Assembly: GCA_964617665.1 (NCBI GenBank)
Contig: CAZUAH010000679.1
Location: forward strand, 1 to 7,143
Direction of reading: 5' to 3'
DNA from: JADHUC01 sp964617665
Lineage (GTDB): Bacteria > Planctomycetota > Planctomycetia > Pirellulales > Pirellulaceae
DNA: 7,143 bases
The first letter of the stretch is position 1, and each line of letters starts with the position of its first letter. Below, in pieces: positions 1-6,199 of the stretch. The notes beneath the pieces were generated by a model. That model was not told where the DNA came from. It was given only the letters and a program-made list of their open reading frames with translations, and made no database searches. Both the position numbers and the translations under genes were made by a program.

Positions 1-44
1 CCTGCCCCTCAACCTAATTGTCGCTAAAGACTTAAGCTAATTGA
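1..44. other. Junction sequence upstream of truncated GH86 gene, with short direct repeats
   Basis: This stretch does not continue the GH86 protein: the GH86 frame meets TAA at 15 and 33 and TGA at 42. Another frame (2-40) is open from the window edge and ends in TAA after a dozen codons (ending NLIVAKDLS), so it could be the tail of an upstream gene. That is too short to judge. The motif CTAATTGTCGC (14-24) recurs as CTAATTGACGC (37-47), 10 of 11 bases matching with a 23-base period, and CTTAAG (31-36) lies between. The repeats could be a protein-binding site or the scar of an insertion or recombination. The sequence does not decide between these. Confidence 0.3.
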
Positions 45-203
45 CGCCGAACAGGGGAGACGCTCAAAGAACGGGAAGACGAGCCCGGAGCGGCCGACCT
101 GACGTTCTTTGAACGCTATGACGCGGGCGAGCGGCTGCGCCGAACGATCCCTCTGTTTCGCGAAAAGCCATTCGCGTGTTGCTTCAATGACTGGCCGGAT
201 TTC
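45..203 (+). other. In-frame GH86-like coding sequence upstream of the first ATG
   Basis: The 53 codons before the ATG at 204 are open in the same frame and read as protein of the same family. A stretch around 105-116 encodes FFERYD, 153-167 encodes PLFRE, and 180-203 encodes CFNDWPDF leading straight into the M at 204. A segment ending in an FNDWPDFM-like motif is what I recall ahead of the catalytic Glu region in GH86 enzymes, so the ATG at 204 is most likely an internal methionine. No ATG, GTG or TTG exists in this frame between the TGA at 42 and 204. No ribosome site precedes 204. The homologous frame therefore seems to begin abruptly near 45. Confidence 0.7.
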
Positions 204-1640
204 ATGTCCGTTCCGCTGATCGGCCGCGGGACGCCGCTTCCGGAACACTTCGACGACGCTGCTGAGCTCGCGGCCGCCTACGTTGCCGAACAGATCAAGG
301 ACGCGGGCTACACGGCGGCCTGGTGGGAGGTGAAAAACGAGAGTAGCGTGCAGTCGGAATGGGCGCATCACTGGCAGGAAAAGAAAGGCATCGACGGCTG
401 GGGGCTGCTTGCCGACTTCCACAATCGTGTTGCCGACGCCGTACATGAGCGCGCCCCAAGCACGAAAGTCGGTGGCCCTTCTTCCGCTTACATGCAGGTT
501 CAGGTCAAAGACTTTGGACTCTACCGGAATCAAGCTCGCTTCATCGAAGAGACGCGCGGGCACATCGATTTCTTTTCGCACCACTTCTACGAAAACGCTT
601 TGATGCTTGGTGCGCATGAGCGTCGCGGGATGGGGTATTCCAATTATTTGCTGGGAAGATACGAGGCGATCCTCGACATGCTGCGAGCCCACATGCACAA
701 GGTCGATAGCGTACTTCCGATTCTCATAACCGAATGCGGATCACTGCAAAACGGCCGCAAGCCGTCCGACAACTGGTTGCGACTCTATGCGTGGAACGCG
801 TACCTGACAAAGTCAATGCAGCGACCCGACCAGATAGACCTGTTCGTGCCATTCATCTTCCTTCACATGCCCTGGAATCCGAACAGCGGCGACGCGGCGT
901 TCACGCCCAAAGCGGACCGCAAGCGTCACAGCACCATCGAAGACTTCGAGCCGACCACCATCGCGAACTACTTCGAACTCTGGCGCGACTTCGACGGCCG
1001 CCGTCTGCCGGTCAGTTTCGATCGTGACTGGCTGGATGCGGTTGCCGTACATGATGGGAAGCGAATCTCGCTGGCGGTGACAAACGTGGGTGGTCGACAA
1101 ATCGCAGTCGACCTGTCCGCCGTGGCGAAACGGATCGGCGCGACCGGAGCAACACAAACGCGTTTGAATTATTACAGAGGCGAAGTCGTCTTCGAACCGG
1201 AGCACGCCGTCGACGCGGCTGCCATTCCCGTCGACGTAAATGAAACGACCGTCATTCGACTTGCTTCGGATAGACCGTTTGCTCCATCGAAAACGCTGCA
1301 ACTGGATCGTTGGTACGCGACGGACACGGCGGTCAAGAGCGATGGCAAGCCGGTGTCGTTCGAAGTCAAGGTCGATAACCCCGACGCAGTCGAATCAGCG
1401 CGACTCATCGTTGGCGTCCATCGCCGCGGTGGAGTGACTGAACCATTGGTGGTCGACATGAACGGTACACCGATCACCGTCGATACGGGCGATGCGAACG
1501 AGTTCACTGAGTTCTTCGCACCTCTGGATGCCACCATACCGACTTCGCTCCTCCGCGGTAGCAACAAGATTGTGATCACGTCGCAAGACGGAACGACGAT
1601 CACGTCAGTACAACTCGTGACACATCGCGCAATTGACTAG
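204..1640 (+). CDS. GH86-family beta-agarase/porphyranase-like glycoside hydrolase, N-terminally truncated
   Basis: Retaining endo-glycanases of family GH86 (clan GH-A, TIM barrel) cut agarose or porphyran, the galactans of red algae, outside the cell. Counting from the ATG at 204 (478 residues), WWEVKNES (40-47) carries the likely acid/base Glu46 after the Asn typical of clan GH-A. LITECGS (174-180) carries the likely nucleophile Glu177. The 131-residue gap suits a barrel strand 4/strand 7 pair. FSHHFYEN (124-131) and FIFLHMPWNPN (217-227) are further barrel-end motifs. From about 285 come two beta-rich segments, the last (about 366-478) resembling the C-terminal beta-sandwich of porphyranases. 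Family members usually exceed 650 residues. Here the N-terminal carbohydrate-binding part and the first barrel strands are absent, the signal peptide is lost, and the frame runs upstream without a start. The enzyme is probably inactive unless the truncation is an assembly artefact. Agarase versus porphyranase cannot be decided. Confidence 0.82.
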   Translation: MSVPLIGRGTPLPEHFDDAAELAAAYVAEQIKDAGYTAAWWEVKNESSVQSEWAHHWQEKKGIDGWGLLADFHNRVADAVHERAPSTKVGGPSSAYMQVQVKDFGLYRNQARFIEETRGHIDFFSHHFYENALMLGAHERRGMGYSNYLLGRYEAILDMLRAHMHKVDSVLPILITECGSLQNGRKPSDNWLRLYAWNAYLTKSMQRPDQIDLFVPFIFLHMPWNPNSGDAAFTPKADRKRHSTIEDFEPTTIANYFELWRDFDGRRLPVSFDRDWLDAVAVHDGKRISLAVTNVGGRQIAVDLSAVAKRIGATGATQTRLNYYRGEVVFEPEHAVDAAAIPVDVNETTVIRLASDRPFAPSKTLQLDRWYATDTAVKSDGKPVSFEVKVDNPDAVESARLIVGVHRRGGVTEPLVVDMNGTPITVDTGDANEFTEFFAPLDATIPTSLLRGSNKIVITSQDGTTITSVQLVTHRAID

Positions 1641-1929
1641 CAGAAAATACTGGGCGAGTCCTACCGCGTGGAGTCAAGAAACTCAGCCGACCAGAAAACG
1701 CTGCAAATTGGGGATCCAGCCAAACCCGCGTTTCCGGCCTGGCACAATTTCCGGATCCGGGCAAGATGGCGCAAGGACAACATCAACATCGTTCTTGGGC
1801 AACCAAATGATCAAACAGTTGAGTATGGCTAACGGGTTGAAACTGGTGCCAACGGAATAGTGATATGAAAGCTGGAACGGTATGGGCGAGCCACCGTCAA
1901 GAAGACCATTACACCCCTGGGGATTTGTT
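1641..1929 (+). other. Intergenic region after GH86 gene; in-frame open extension, no recognised gene
   Basis: The GH86 frame stays open for 63 more codons after its TAG (1638-1640), up to TAA at 1830-1832. The translation includes DPAKPAFPAWHNFRIRARW and INIVLGQPND. It resembles soluble protein but matches no family I know. GH86 proteins normally end with the kind of beta-sandwich strand seen just before the TAG, so a nonsense mutation is less likely than the tail of a lost neighbour or chance. No terminator-like hairpin with a T-run was found. The last 50 bases are the leader of the PQQ-like stub, with a weak purine patch (TGGGGA, about 1918-1923) before ATG 1930. Confidence 0.3.
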
Positions 1930-2193
1930 ATGAAAGCCGTTCGATCCTGTTGCTTGTTGCCTAGCCTGCTCATCTGGTGCATCGCATTGGGCGTCTGGGC
2001 TGACGATTCGAGCGGAGCTTCGTCGGACAACTGGCACCAATGGCGTGGACCATTGGCCAACGGCATCGCCGCAAAAGGGGGTCCGCCGATACGATGGAGT
2101 GAAGACGAGAATATTCGCTGGAAGGTCGAGATTCCCGGACAAGGAAGGTCGACTCCCATCATTCACGGAGAATGCCTACGAGTACATCTTTAA
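1930..2193 (+). pseudogene. N-terminal stub of a secreted PQQ-like beta-propeller (BamB-like) repeat protein
   Basis: The 87-residue product starts with a Sec signal peptide (MKAVRSCC, then a hydrophobic run to about residue 22, cleavage after GVWA). It continues with the hallmark start of planctomycete PQQ-binding-like beta-propeller proteins: NWHQWRGPLANG (34-45), WSEDENIRWKVEIPG (56-70), then STPIIHGE (74-81). In the family this is the entry to the first blade and is followed by about 350 further residues of repeats. Here homology stops at HGE and a TAA follows seven codons later. Shifting frame near 2171 gives AYEYIF, which could be one more blade strand, but no later WD-like or PQQ repeats follow. 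The gene is therefore 3'-truncated, perhaps after a frameshift. The ATG at 1930 is chosen over the one at 1882 because the signal peptide begins there. Intact relatives are periplasmic or cell-surface; this stub is unlikely to function. Confidence 0.7.
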
Positions 2194-2272
2194 TCGCCTT
2201 AGCGCTTGCTATCGACTTCCCTCCCTAGCCGAGTTGATCCGCAATCGCACTGACGGCCTTCCCCATCTGCAT

Positions 2273-2360
2273 CTCGTAACTGCCCAACCCACCGGCGTGT
2301 AGTCACTCGCGATGTCTTGCTCGTGGGCAAGAGGATACCACGATCCGCAGTAGTTACGAG
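2273..2360. repeat. Nested inverted repeats able to form a branched stem
   Basis: CTCGTAACT (2273-2281) pairs perfectly with AGTTACGAG (2352-2360), a 9-base arm. Inside it TGCCCA (2281-2286, sharing one base with the outer arm) pairs with TGGGCA (2324-2329), and GGAT (2333-2336) pairs with ATCC (2342-2345). Together they could fold as a closing stem around two hairpins. A 9-base inverted repeat within 100 bases is expected a few times by chance in a window this size, so this is structure seen but not proven. No flanking T-run or known RNA motif identifies it. Confidence 0.3.
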
Positions 2361-2583
2361 CTTTCCGCCTTGGGCCTGCCCTCGACCCCCACTCCACAAC
2401 TTTCTAGAGACGAATGCTAGTCCTTCGTAAGATACGAAAGAGGAAACAATGGCTTCAGTTGACCATCGCATGGACCTTGTTGACTTCTTTGGGTGTGTCC
2501 GTGAGTCACGAGAAAGCTGTCTGCCGGCTTGTATTCCGCACCCGTCCGAAACGGGCAGACCCACCGCAGCTTGAGCCCATATT

Positions 2584-2603
2584 GCAGATTGCATACAATC
2601 TGC
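2584..2603. repeat. Perfect 8-bp hairpin upstream of phosphofructokinase relic
   Basis: GCAGATTG (2584-2591) and CAATCTGC (2596-2603) are exact reverse complements around a CATA loop. GACGC-AA-GCGTC follows immediately (about 2608-2619). There is no T-run, so it is not a standard intrinsic terminator. It lies 45 bases before the relic's ATG and could be a leader element or operator of the former gene. Confidence 0.35.
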
Positions 2604-2648
2604 GGCGTGACGCAAGCGTCCTGGGGAGGTCGAACAAGACGAGGCGCA

Positions 2649-2861
2649 ATGTCGCAGTACATCGGTGCCTTGACCAGCGGCGGAGATTGTCCTCGACTCT
2701 ATCCAGCGCTCTGTGGCGTGGGAAAGGCCGGAATCGACTCCGTCGATATGGAGATCCGTGAACTCGGTCGGCCCGGCCAATGGGCATATCGGGATCAGCG
2801 TCGTGACCGTCGCATATCAAAACACGTTTTGCAGCTGTTCCATGTGTCGCAGCTCGCTTGA
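2649..2861 (+). pseudogene. Decayed N-terminus of a 6-phosphofructokinase (PfkA family)
   Basis: From the ATG at 2649 the product reads MSQYIGALTSGGDCP and, a little later, GVGKAGID and DMEI. This is the start of PfkA-type ATP- or PPi-dependent phosphofructokinases, which phosphorylate fructose 6-phosphate in glycolysis. The family consensus after GGDCP is GLNAAIRG, forming the nucleotide-phosphate loop. Here it is RLYPALCG: the loop Gly is Arg16, the Asn is Tyr18 and the Arg is Cys22. Most of these differences need only one base change each from the consensus codons. Homology fades after about residue 36, and the frame ends at 2861 with 70 residues against about 320 to 430 in intact enzymes. 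A GAGG ribosome site lies just upstream. The combination of point decay and loss of nine-tenths of the gene marks a relic. A functional small protein that borrowed this start cannot be fully excluded. Confidence 0.65.
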
Positions 2862-2872
2862 ACTGTGACTCT

Positions 2873-2879
2873 AAGGTGG
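2873..2879 (+). promoter_or_regulatory. Ribosome binding site of the DNPH1-like gene
   Basis: AAGGTGG sits 6 bases before ATG 2886. It selects this start over the in-frame GTG at 2865, which has no comparable site. Confidence 0.6.
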
Positions 2880-2885
2880 TCCGAA

Positions 2886-3332
2886 ATGAAGATCTACTTT
2901 GCTGGCTCGATTCGTGGTGGACGAGACGATGTGTCGCTGTACTCCGAGATGATTTCCCATCTAAGGAGTTTTGGAGATGTGCTCACCGAGCACGTCGGAT
3001 GTACGAATGTGGAAAGTGAGTTGGAAGCGGACCTATCGGACGTGGACATCTTTACCCGAGACGTCGATTGGCTGAAGGCAGCAGATGTCGTCGTAGCCGA
3101 GGTCGGCACTCCGTCCCTCGGAGTAGGCTACGAGATCGGATTGGCGGAGACTCTGAGCAAGCCAGTCCTCTGTTTGGTGAAGTCCGCCAAACGAGAGAGC
3201 CTCTCTGCCATGATAGCCGGAAACGGGTCCGTCTGGCTGGCTGAATACGCCAACGTTGACGAGGCGAAGATGCAGATTGACGAGTTCATGAAAACGAACG
3301 TTCGCCCGCAAAACGACGCGGACAACACCTGA
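2886..3332 (+). CDS. 2'-deoxynucleoside 5'-phosphate N-hydrolase (DNPH1/RCL family)
   Basis: The 148-residue product belongs to the nucleoside 2-deoxyribosyltransferase superfamily and most resembles animal DNPH1 (RCL). That enzyme hydrolyses the N-glycosidic bond of deoxynucleoside 5'-monophosphates to a free base plus 2-deoxyribose 5-phosphate, cleaning the nucleotide pool in the cytosol. Visible signatures are IYFAGSIRGGR (3-13), LTEHVG (33-38), DVDWL (59-63), ADVVVAEV (66-73) and PSLGVGYEIG (76-85). By family comparison Glu83 is the catalytic nucleophile, and Tyr4, Asp59, Ser77 and Ser107 line the sugar-phosphate pocket. The Asp-Ser-Glu spacings (18 and 6) equal those I recall for rat RCL. 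Length matches the family and nothing is broken. The start at 2886 is fixed by the ribosome site and by the usual N-terminal strand. It is flanked upstream by relics and faces the polysaccharidase gene tail to tail with 48 bases between. Substrate base preference cannot be read from the sequence. Confidence 0.9.
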   Translation: MKIYFAGSIRGGRDDVSLYSEMISHLRSFGDVLTEHVGCTNVESELEADLSDVDIFTRDVDWLKAADVVVAEVGTPSLGVGYEIGLAETLSKPVLCLVKSAKRESLSAMIAGNGSVWLAEYANVDEAKMQIDEFMKTNVRPQNDADNT

Positions 3333-3380
3333 TAACCGAGAAACCGTTTTCTGCACAGCCAAGCGGTATCGCCTTCACGG

Positions 3381-6152
3381 CTACTCGCGAAGGAGAAGGA
3401 TCTCCTGCATGCTGTTCCAGGTGTTGGCTGTGTTGCCGTGGCCGGTGATGCGGACGTAGCGGGCGGTGAAAGCGCGGATGTCGCATGGCTCGGGGCCCGG
3501 TGCGGTGCCGCTGCTATTGCCGTTGAAGATGACTTTCCATTGGTTGCCGTCGTCTGACGTGGCAATCTCGAATCGCTCTTTTCGTTTGTCTCCGTCGTAC
3601 CAGGAAATGAAGATGCGGCTGACGGATGTTGCTGTGCCGAGGTCGTATTGAATCCATTGACCGTCGCCTTCGGCGCCCCACAGGGTCGTCAGATCGCCGT
3701 CGATCGTGCTTTTGGGGCCGAACGTCGGCTTGAATCCGCTGGCCGTAACCGCCTTGATCGTGAGCCTCTTTTCCATGAGGTCTTTGGGCGGCTTTGCGTA
3801 GGTCATGTCGTGTTCGCCCGTCGGGCTGAGCATCGCCGACGTGATTTCGTTCACATCCTTCAGGTCAGACGCATCTAGAAGGAAGATGTGGTTGGTCTCA
3901 GTCGCGGGATCGCCGCCAGTCAAAAGGATCCATTTGCGATCGGGCGTGAGCTGCGGATGGAAATGAGCCTTTTGCCCGCCGCCGTAAGTGGGCCAGTCGC
4001 CGCAGAGTTGCAGCCATTCGTCGCCATTCTCGTCGTCCAACCCCAGAAGGGCGATCATCTGGTGGATCTTGCCGCTGCATTCGTAGAACCACAACCGTCC
4101 TTCCGGGTCCCAGCCCGTGTGAACGTATCCCAAGTCGGGCGGCAGCTTGAACTCGAAACGCCGACGTGTGATCGGTTCGTACATGCCCGAATATGCCAGC
4201 CCCGGCACCTCGTAAGCGATTCCGCGCCGGGTCATCAGGAAATGGCAAAGATGTCCGCGCACGCCGGGATCTCCCACACGCAATTCGGCGTACTGCCCGA
4301 CGTCCAGGTCGGTCATCATGATTCCGTTGTGGCTGGCGGGGTGACAGAAGACGAAGTGCCGGTTGTCGTACGCGGTCGTGTGATGGATCGCCACGTCGAT
4401 GGTGCTGAGTACGCGCTGCTGCCGGGTGTCGAAGTTGTACGCCGCGACCTTCGCCCCTTTGCACGGCCCGCGGCGCGAGCTGCCCTTGGGAGCGTCGATG
4501 TAAACCAACCACTGGCCGTCGGGTGTAGCGCAATTCTGGCCGATCGGTTCTCGGTCTTCGGGTAAAACGAACAGCAATTCGTCTTCCAGCATTTCCACAT
4601 CGACCATGCGGACACGATTGCCGTCGAAGTAGATCACCTTGCCGCGGGCCACGTTCAACACGCTGCGATGGTCCAGCACACCACGACCGCTTTCGACGCA
4701 CCAGTAGCGCCACTGGGTCTGAGGACATTTGCCATGGGTCAGTTGCACCGACTCGCCGGTACCAAGGTTCAGCCGAAACAACTGCACTTCGTTGCTTTCG
4801 GCCCGATGGTATATCAGATACTTGGCGTCTTTGGTGATCGTTGGGATGAAGTAGTACAGCGGATAGCAGAACGCCTTGCCCGATGTCAGTTGAACCGCGG
4901 CCCGGCCGGTTCCTGGGGCCTTCAATCGCTTGAACCTATCCGACAACGGCATCTTGACCACTTCCACAGTCTCAGGCCATTGGATGGTGGCAGACCAGCG
5001 GTCGCGGGCCACCGATTCTCGATGCCCCTCTTCGTACTCTTGCCGGATTGGATCGGTGACCATGTCGGACTCGACCAGCTTGACCATCTCTTCGCCGGCC
5101 AACAAGAACAAGCCCATGGCGTACTCGTGAGTCATTTCCGGGGTCGCCGGTTTGGGAGCCGCGCCGACCGGTTGCACGAAACCGAGCTTTCCGTCCGCGT
5201 GAACATGGCGGACCAGACCACTCCAAGCCCGCATTACCACAGGCAGATACGTTTCGGCATCGAGCAACCCATTGTTGATGCCCCAAGTCATGGCATAGCC
5301 GAAAAACGCCGTGCCGCTGGTCTCGGGATTCGGACACTGGTGTGGATCGTCGAGGTTTGATCTCCAGAGGCCGTCCGATTGCTGGCGTTTGGCGATCGAA
5401 GCTGACATCGTGCGGAACAGCTCAACATAGCGATCGTAATACTCATTCTCTTTCGGCAGATACTGAAGCACTCGCGGGATACCGCCCAGGACCCAACCGT
5501 TGCCGCGCGACCAGAAGACCTTGCGACCGTTCGGCGAAGTGGCCTCGAAGTAACCGGCGTCGCGGTAGAACAGACCGTGTTCCTTGTCGAACAGGTGATC
5601 GGTCACCGCCCAGTAGACTTCGTTCAGATAGTCGTAGTACTTCGCGTCTCCAGTGGCTTTTCCGAGCATCGCGATCGTCGGGGGACCAACGTACAGCGTA
5701 TCGCAGTAGTACCATCCCTTGGTCGGTGGTTCGCCAGCGCGGATCTTCTCGATCCGCGAATCGACGTATGCCTGAGTCTTGGCATAGCGACTGGGATCGG
5801 GCTCGATGAAGTGAAGCTCCAGGTAGGTCTGCCCACAGGTTTTCTTATTGGCACGCTCGCTTTCATTCCCTTCAGCCCAGTCGTGTTTCTCGGCCCAGCG
5901 GACAGCCTGGTCCAGGATCTCCTTGTCCTTCGTTGTGCGGTACAAAGCCATGACACCCGTGTAGTAGGTCGCCCGAATCCAATTGCGATCGGTTTCTTTC
6001 CATGGATGCGCAACCTGGTAGTCCCGCACGCTTCGCATCACTCTGATGATCTCATCTCTAGTGAAGATGTCGCCTGAGGTCGGCTCGGCGGACTGAGCGG
6101 TTCTTGGCATGCTTGCCACACATACAACGAACAAGACGAGACAGGTCTTCAC
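3381..6152 (-). CDS. Secreted trimodular GH105 / PL22-like oligogalacturonate lyase / F5-8 type C protein
   Basis: The 923-residue product starts with GTG at 6152, 6 bases after a perfect AAGGAG; a longer open frame reaches 6299 but lacks a ribosome site. A Sec signal peptide (1-22, cleavage after AQSA) directs export. Residues about 28-362 are a GH105 (YteR/YesR-like, alpha6/alpha6 barrel) unsaturated uronyl hydrolase, with YYCDTLYVGPP holding the likely catalytic Asp151 and WSRGNGW at 214-220. Residues about 400-775 are a PL22-like oligogalacturonate lyase beta-propeller: GHLCH (633-637), GYVHTGW (675-681) and QKAHFHP (727-733) supply candidate catalytic and metal-binding His/Gln. Residues about 798-922 form an F5/8 type C (CBM32-like) beta-sandwich starting TASGFKPTFGP. 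GH105 removes the 4,5-unsaturated uronate that lyases leave at chain ends, and PL22 splits oligogalacturonides, so the parts fit one pathway. The substrate (pectin, rhamnogalacturonan or an algal uronan) is inferred only. No frameshift is visible. Confidence 0.92.
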   Translation of the reverse strand: MKTCLVLFVVCVASMPRTAQSAEPTSGDIFTRDEIIRVMRSVRDYQVAHPWKETDRNWIRATYYTGVMALYRTTKDKEILDQAVRWAEKHDWAEGNESERANKKTCGQTYLELHFIEPDPSRYAKTQAYVDSRIEKIRAGEPPTKGWYYCDTLYVGPPTIAMLGKATGDAKYYDYLNEVYWAVTDHLFDKEHGLFYRDAGYFEATSPNGRKVFWSRGNGWVLGGIPRVLQYLPKENEYYDRYVELFRTMSASIAKRQQSDGLWRSNLDDPHQCPNPETSGTAFFGYAMTWGINNGLLDAETYLPVVMRAWSGLVRHVHADGKLGFVQPVGAAPKPATPEMTHEYAMGLFLLAGEEMVKLVESDMVTDPIRQEYEEGHRESVARDRWSATIQWPETVEVVKMPLSDRFKRLKAPGTGRAAVQLTSGKAFCYPLYYFIPTITKDAKYLIYHRAESNEVQLFRLNLGTGESVQLTHGKCPQTQWRYWCVESGRGVLDHRSVLNVARGKVIYFDGNRVRMVDVEMLEDELLFVLPEDREPIGQNCATPDGQWLVYIDAPKGSSRRGPCKGAKVAAYNFDTRQQRVLSTIDVAIHHTTAYDNRHFVFCHPASHNGIMMTDLDVGQYAELRVGDPGVRGHLCHFLMTRRGIAYEVPGLAYSGMYEPITRRRFEFKLPPDLGYVHTGWDPEGRLWFYECSGKIHQMIALLGLDDENGDEWLQLCGDWPTYGGGQKAHFHPQLTPDRKWILLTGGDPATETNHIFLLDASDLKDVNEITSAMLSPTGEHDMTYAKPPKDLMEKRLTIKAVTASGFKPTFGPKSTIDGDLTTLWGAEGDGQWIQYDLGTATSVSRIFISWYDGDKRKERFEIATSDDGNQWKVIFNGNSSGTAPGPEPCDIRAFTARYVRITGHGNTANTWNSMQEILLLRE

Positions 6153-6158
6153 GATATG

Positions 6159-6164
6159 CTCCTT
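6159..6164 (-). promoter_or_regulatory. Ribosome binding site fixing the GTG start of the trimodular enzyme
   Basis: On the minus strand AAGGAG stands 6 bases before GTG (6152-6150). The signal peptide follows directly. This is the main reason for rejecting the upstream in-frame ATG at 6299. Confidence 0.8.
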
Positions 6165-6199
6165 CGCGGCGCAGGGTTCAAGCGGTATTCCATCCGAGG

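Larger units (their letters stand above)
2194..2648. other. Gene-poor stretch with inverted repeats, no confident gene
   Basis: No frame here gives a convincing protein. It holds nested inverted repeats at 2273-2360 and a hairpin at 2584-2603, listed separately. A 41-codon ORF at 2449-2574 starts 6 bases after a good ribosome site (AGAGGA), but its product, beginning MASVDHRMDL, is unlike anything I know. On the minus strand, two frames joined by a one-base shift near 2295 would give YPLAHEQDIASDYTPVG and then SYEMQMGKAVSAIADQLG, ending in TAG around 2227. That could be the decayed C-terminus of a lost gene, but it is a guess. The bases just before 2649 include GAGG, a plausible ribosome site for the phosphofructokinase relic. 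Confidence 0.4.

Noticed and set aside
25..53. TAAAG followed by GCCGAACA, like a flagellar sigma-28 promoter
   Set aside because: The gap between the TAAA and GCCGA parts is 17 bases rather than the usual 15, the second box departs from GCCGATAA, and no flagellar gene follows.
2449..2574. A 41-codon ORF with a good AGAGGA ribosome site
   Set aside because: No family resemblance and no supporting context; mentioned in the region entry but not called as a gene.
2199..2780. A 193-codon minus-strand open frame across the gene-poor stretch
   Set aside because: Its product has no recognisable domain, it runs antisense over the pfk relic, and its composition looks like a chance frame in GC-rich DNA.
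2758..2868. A 36-codon GTG-start ORF ending just before the DNPH1-like gene, with a CSCSMC cysteine cluster
   Set aside because: The GGAG upstream and cysteine cluster are suggestive, but it overlaps the pfk relic in another frame and resembles no known protein.
3339..3352. AGAAA-CCGT-TTTCT hairpin between the two convergent genes, considered as a terminator
   Set aside because: The stem is only five mostly A-T pairs and lacks a following T-run on either strand.
3888..4565. Long plus-strand frame opposite the PL22-like domain
   Set aside because: It is antisense to a strongly supported coding sequence and shows no domain; the opposite-strand openness follows from the GC-rich codon pattern.
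4668..5360. A 230-codon plus-strand frame opposite the GH105/PL22 linker
   Set aside because: Same reason: antisense to the trimodular gene, no start signal and no recognisable motif.
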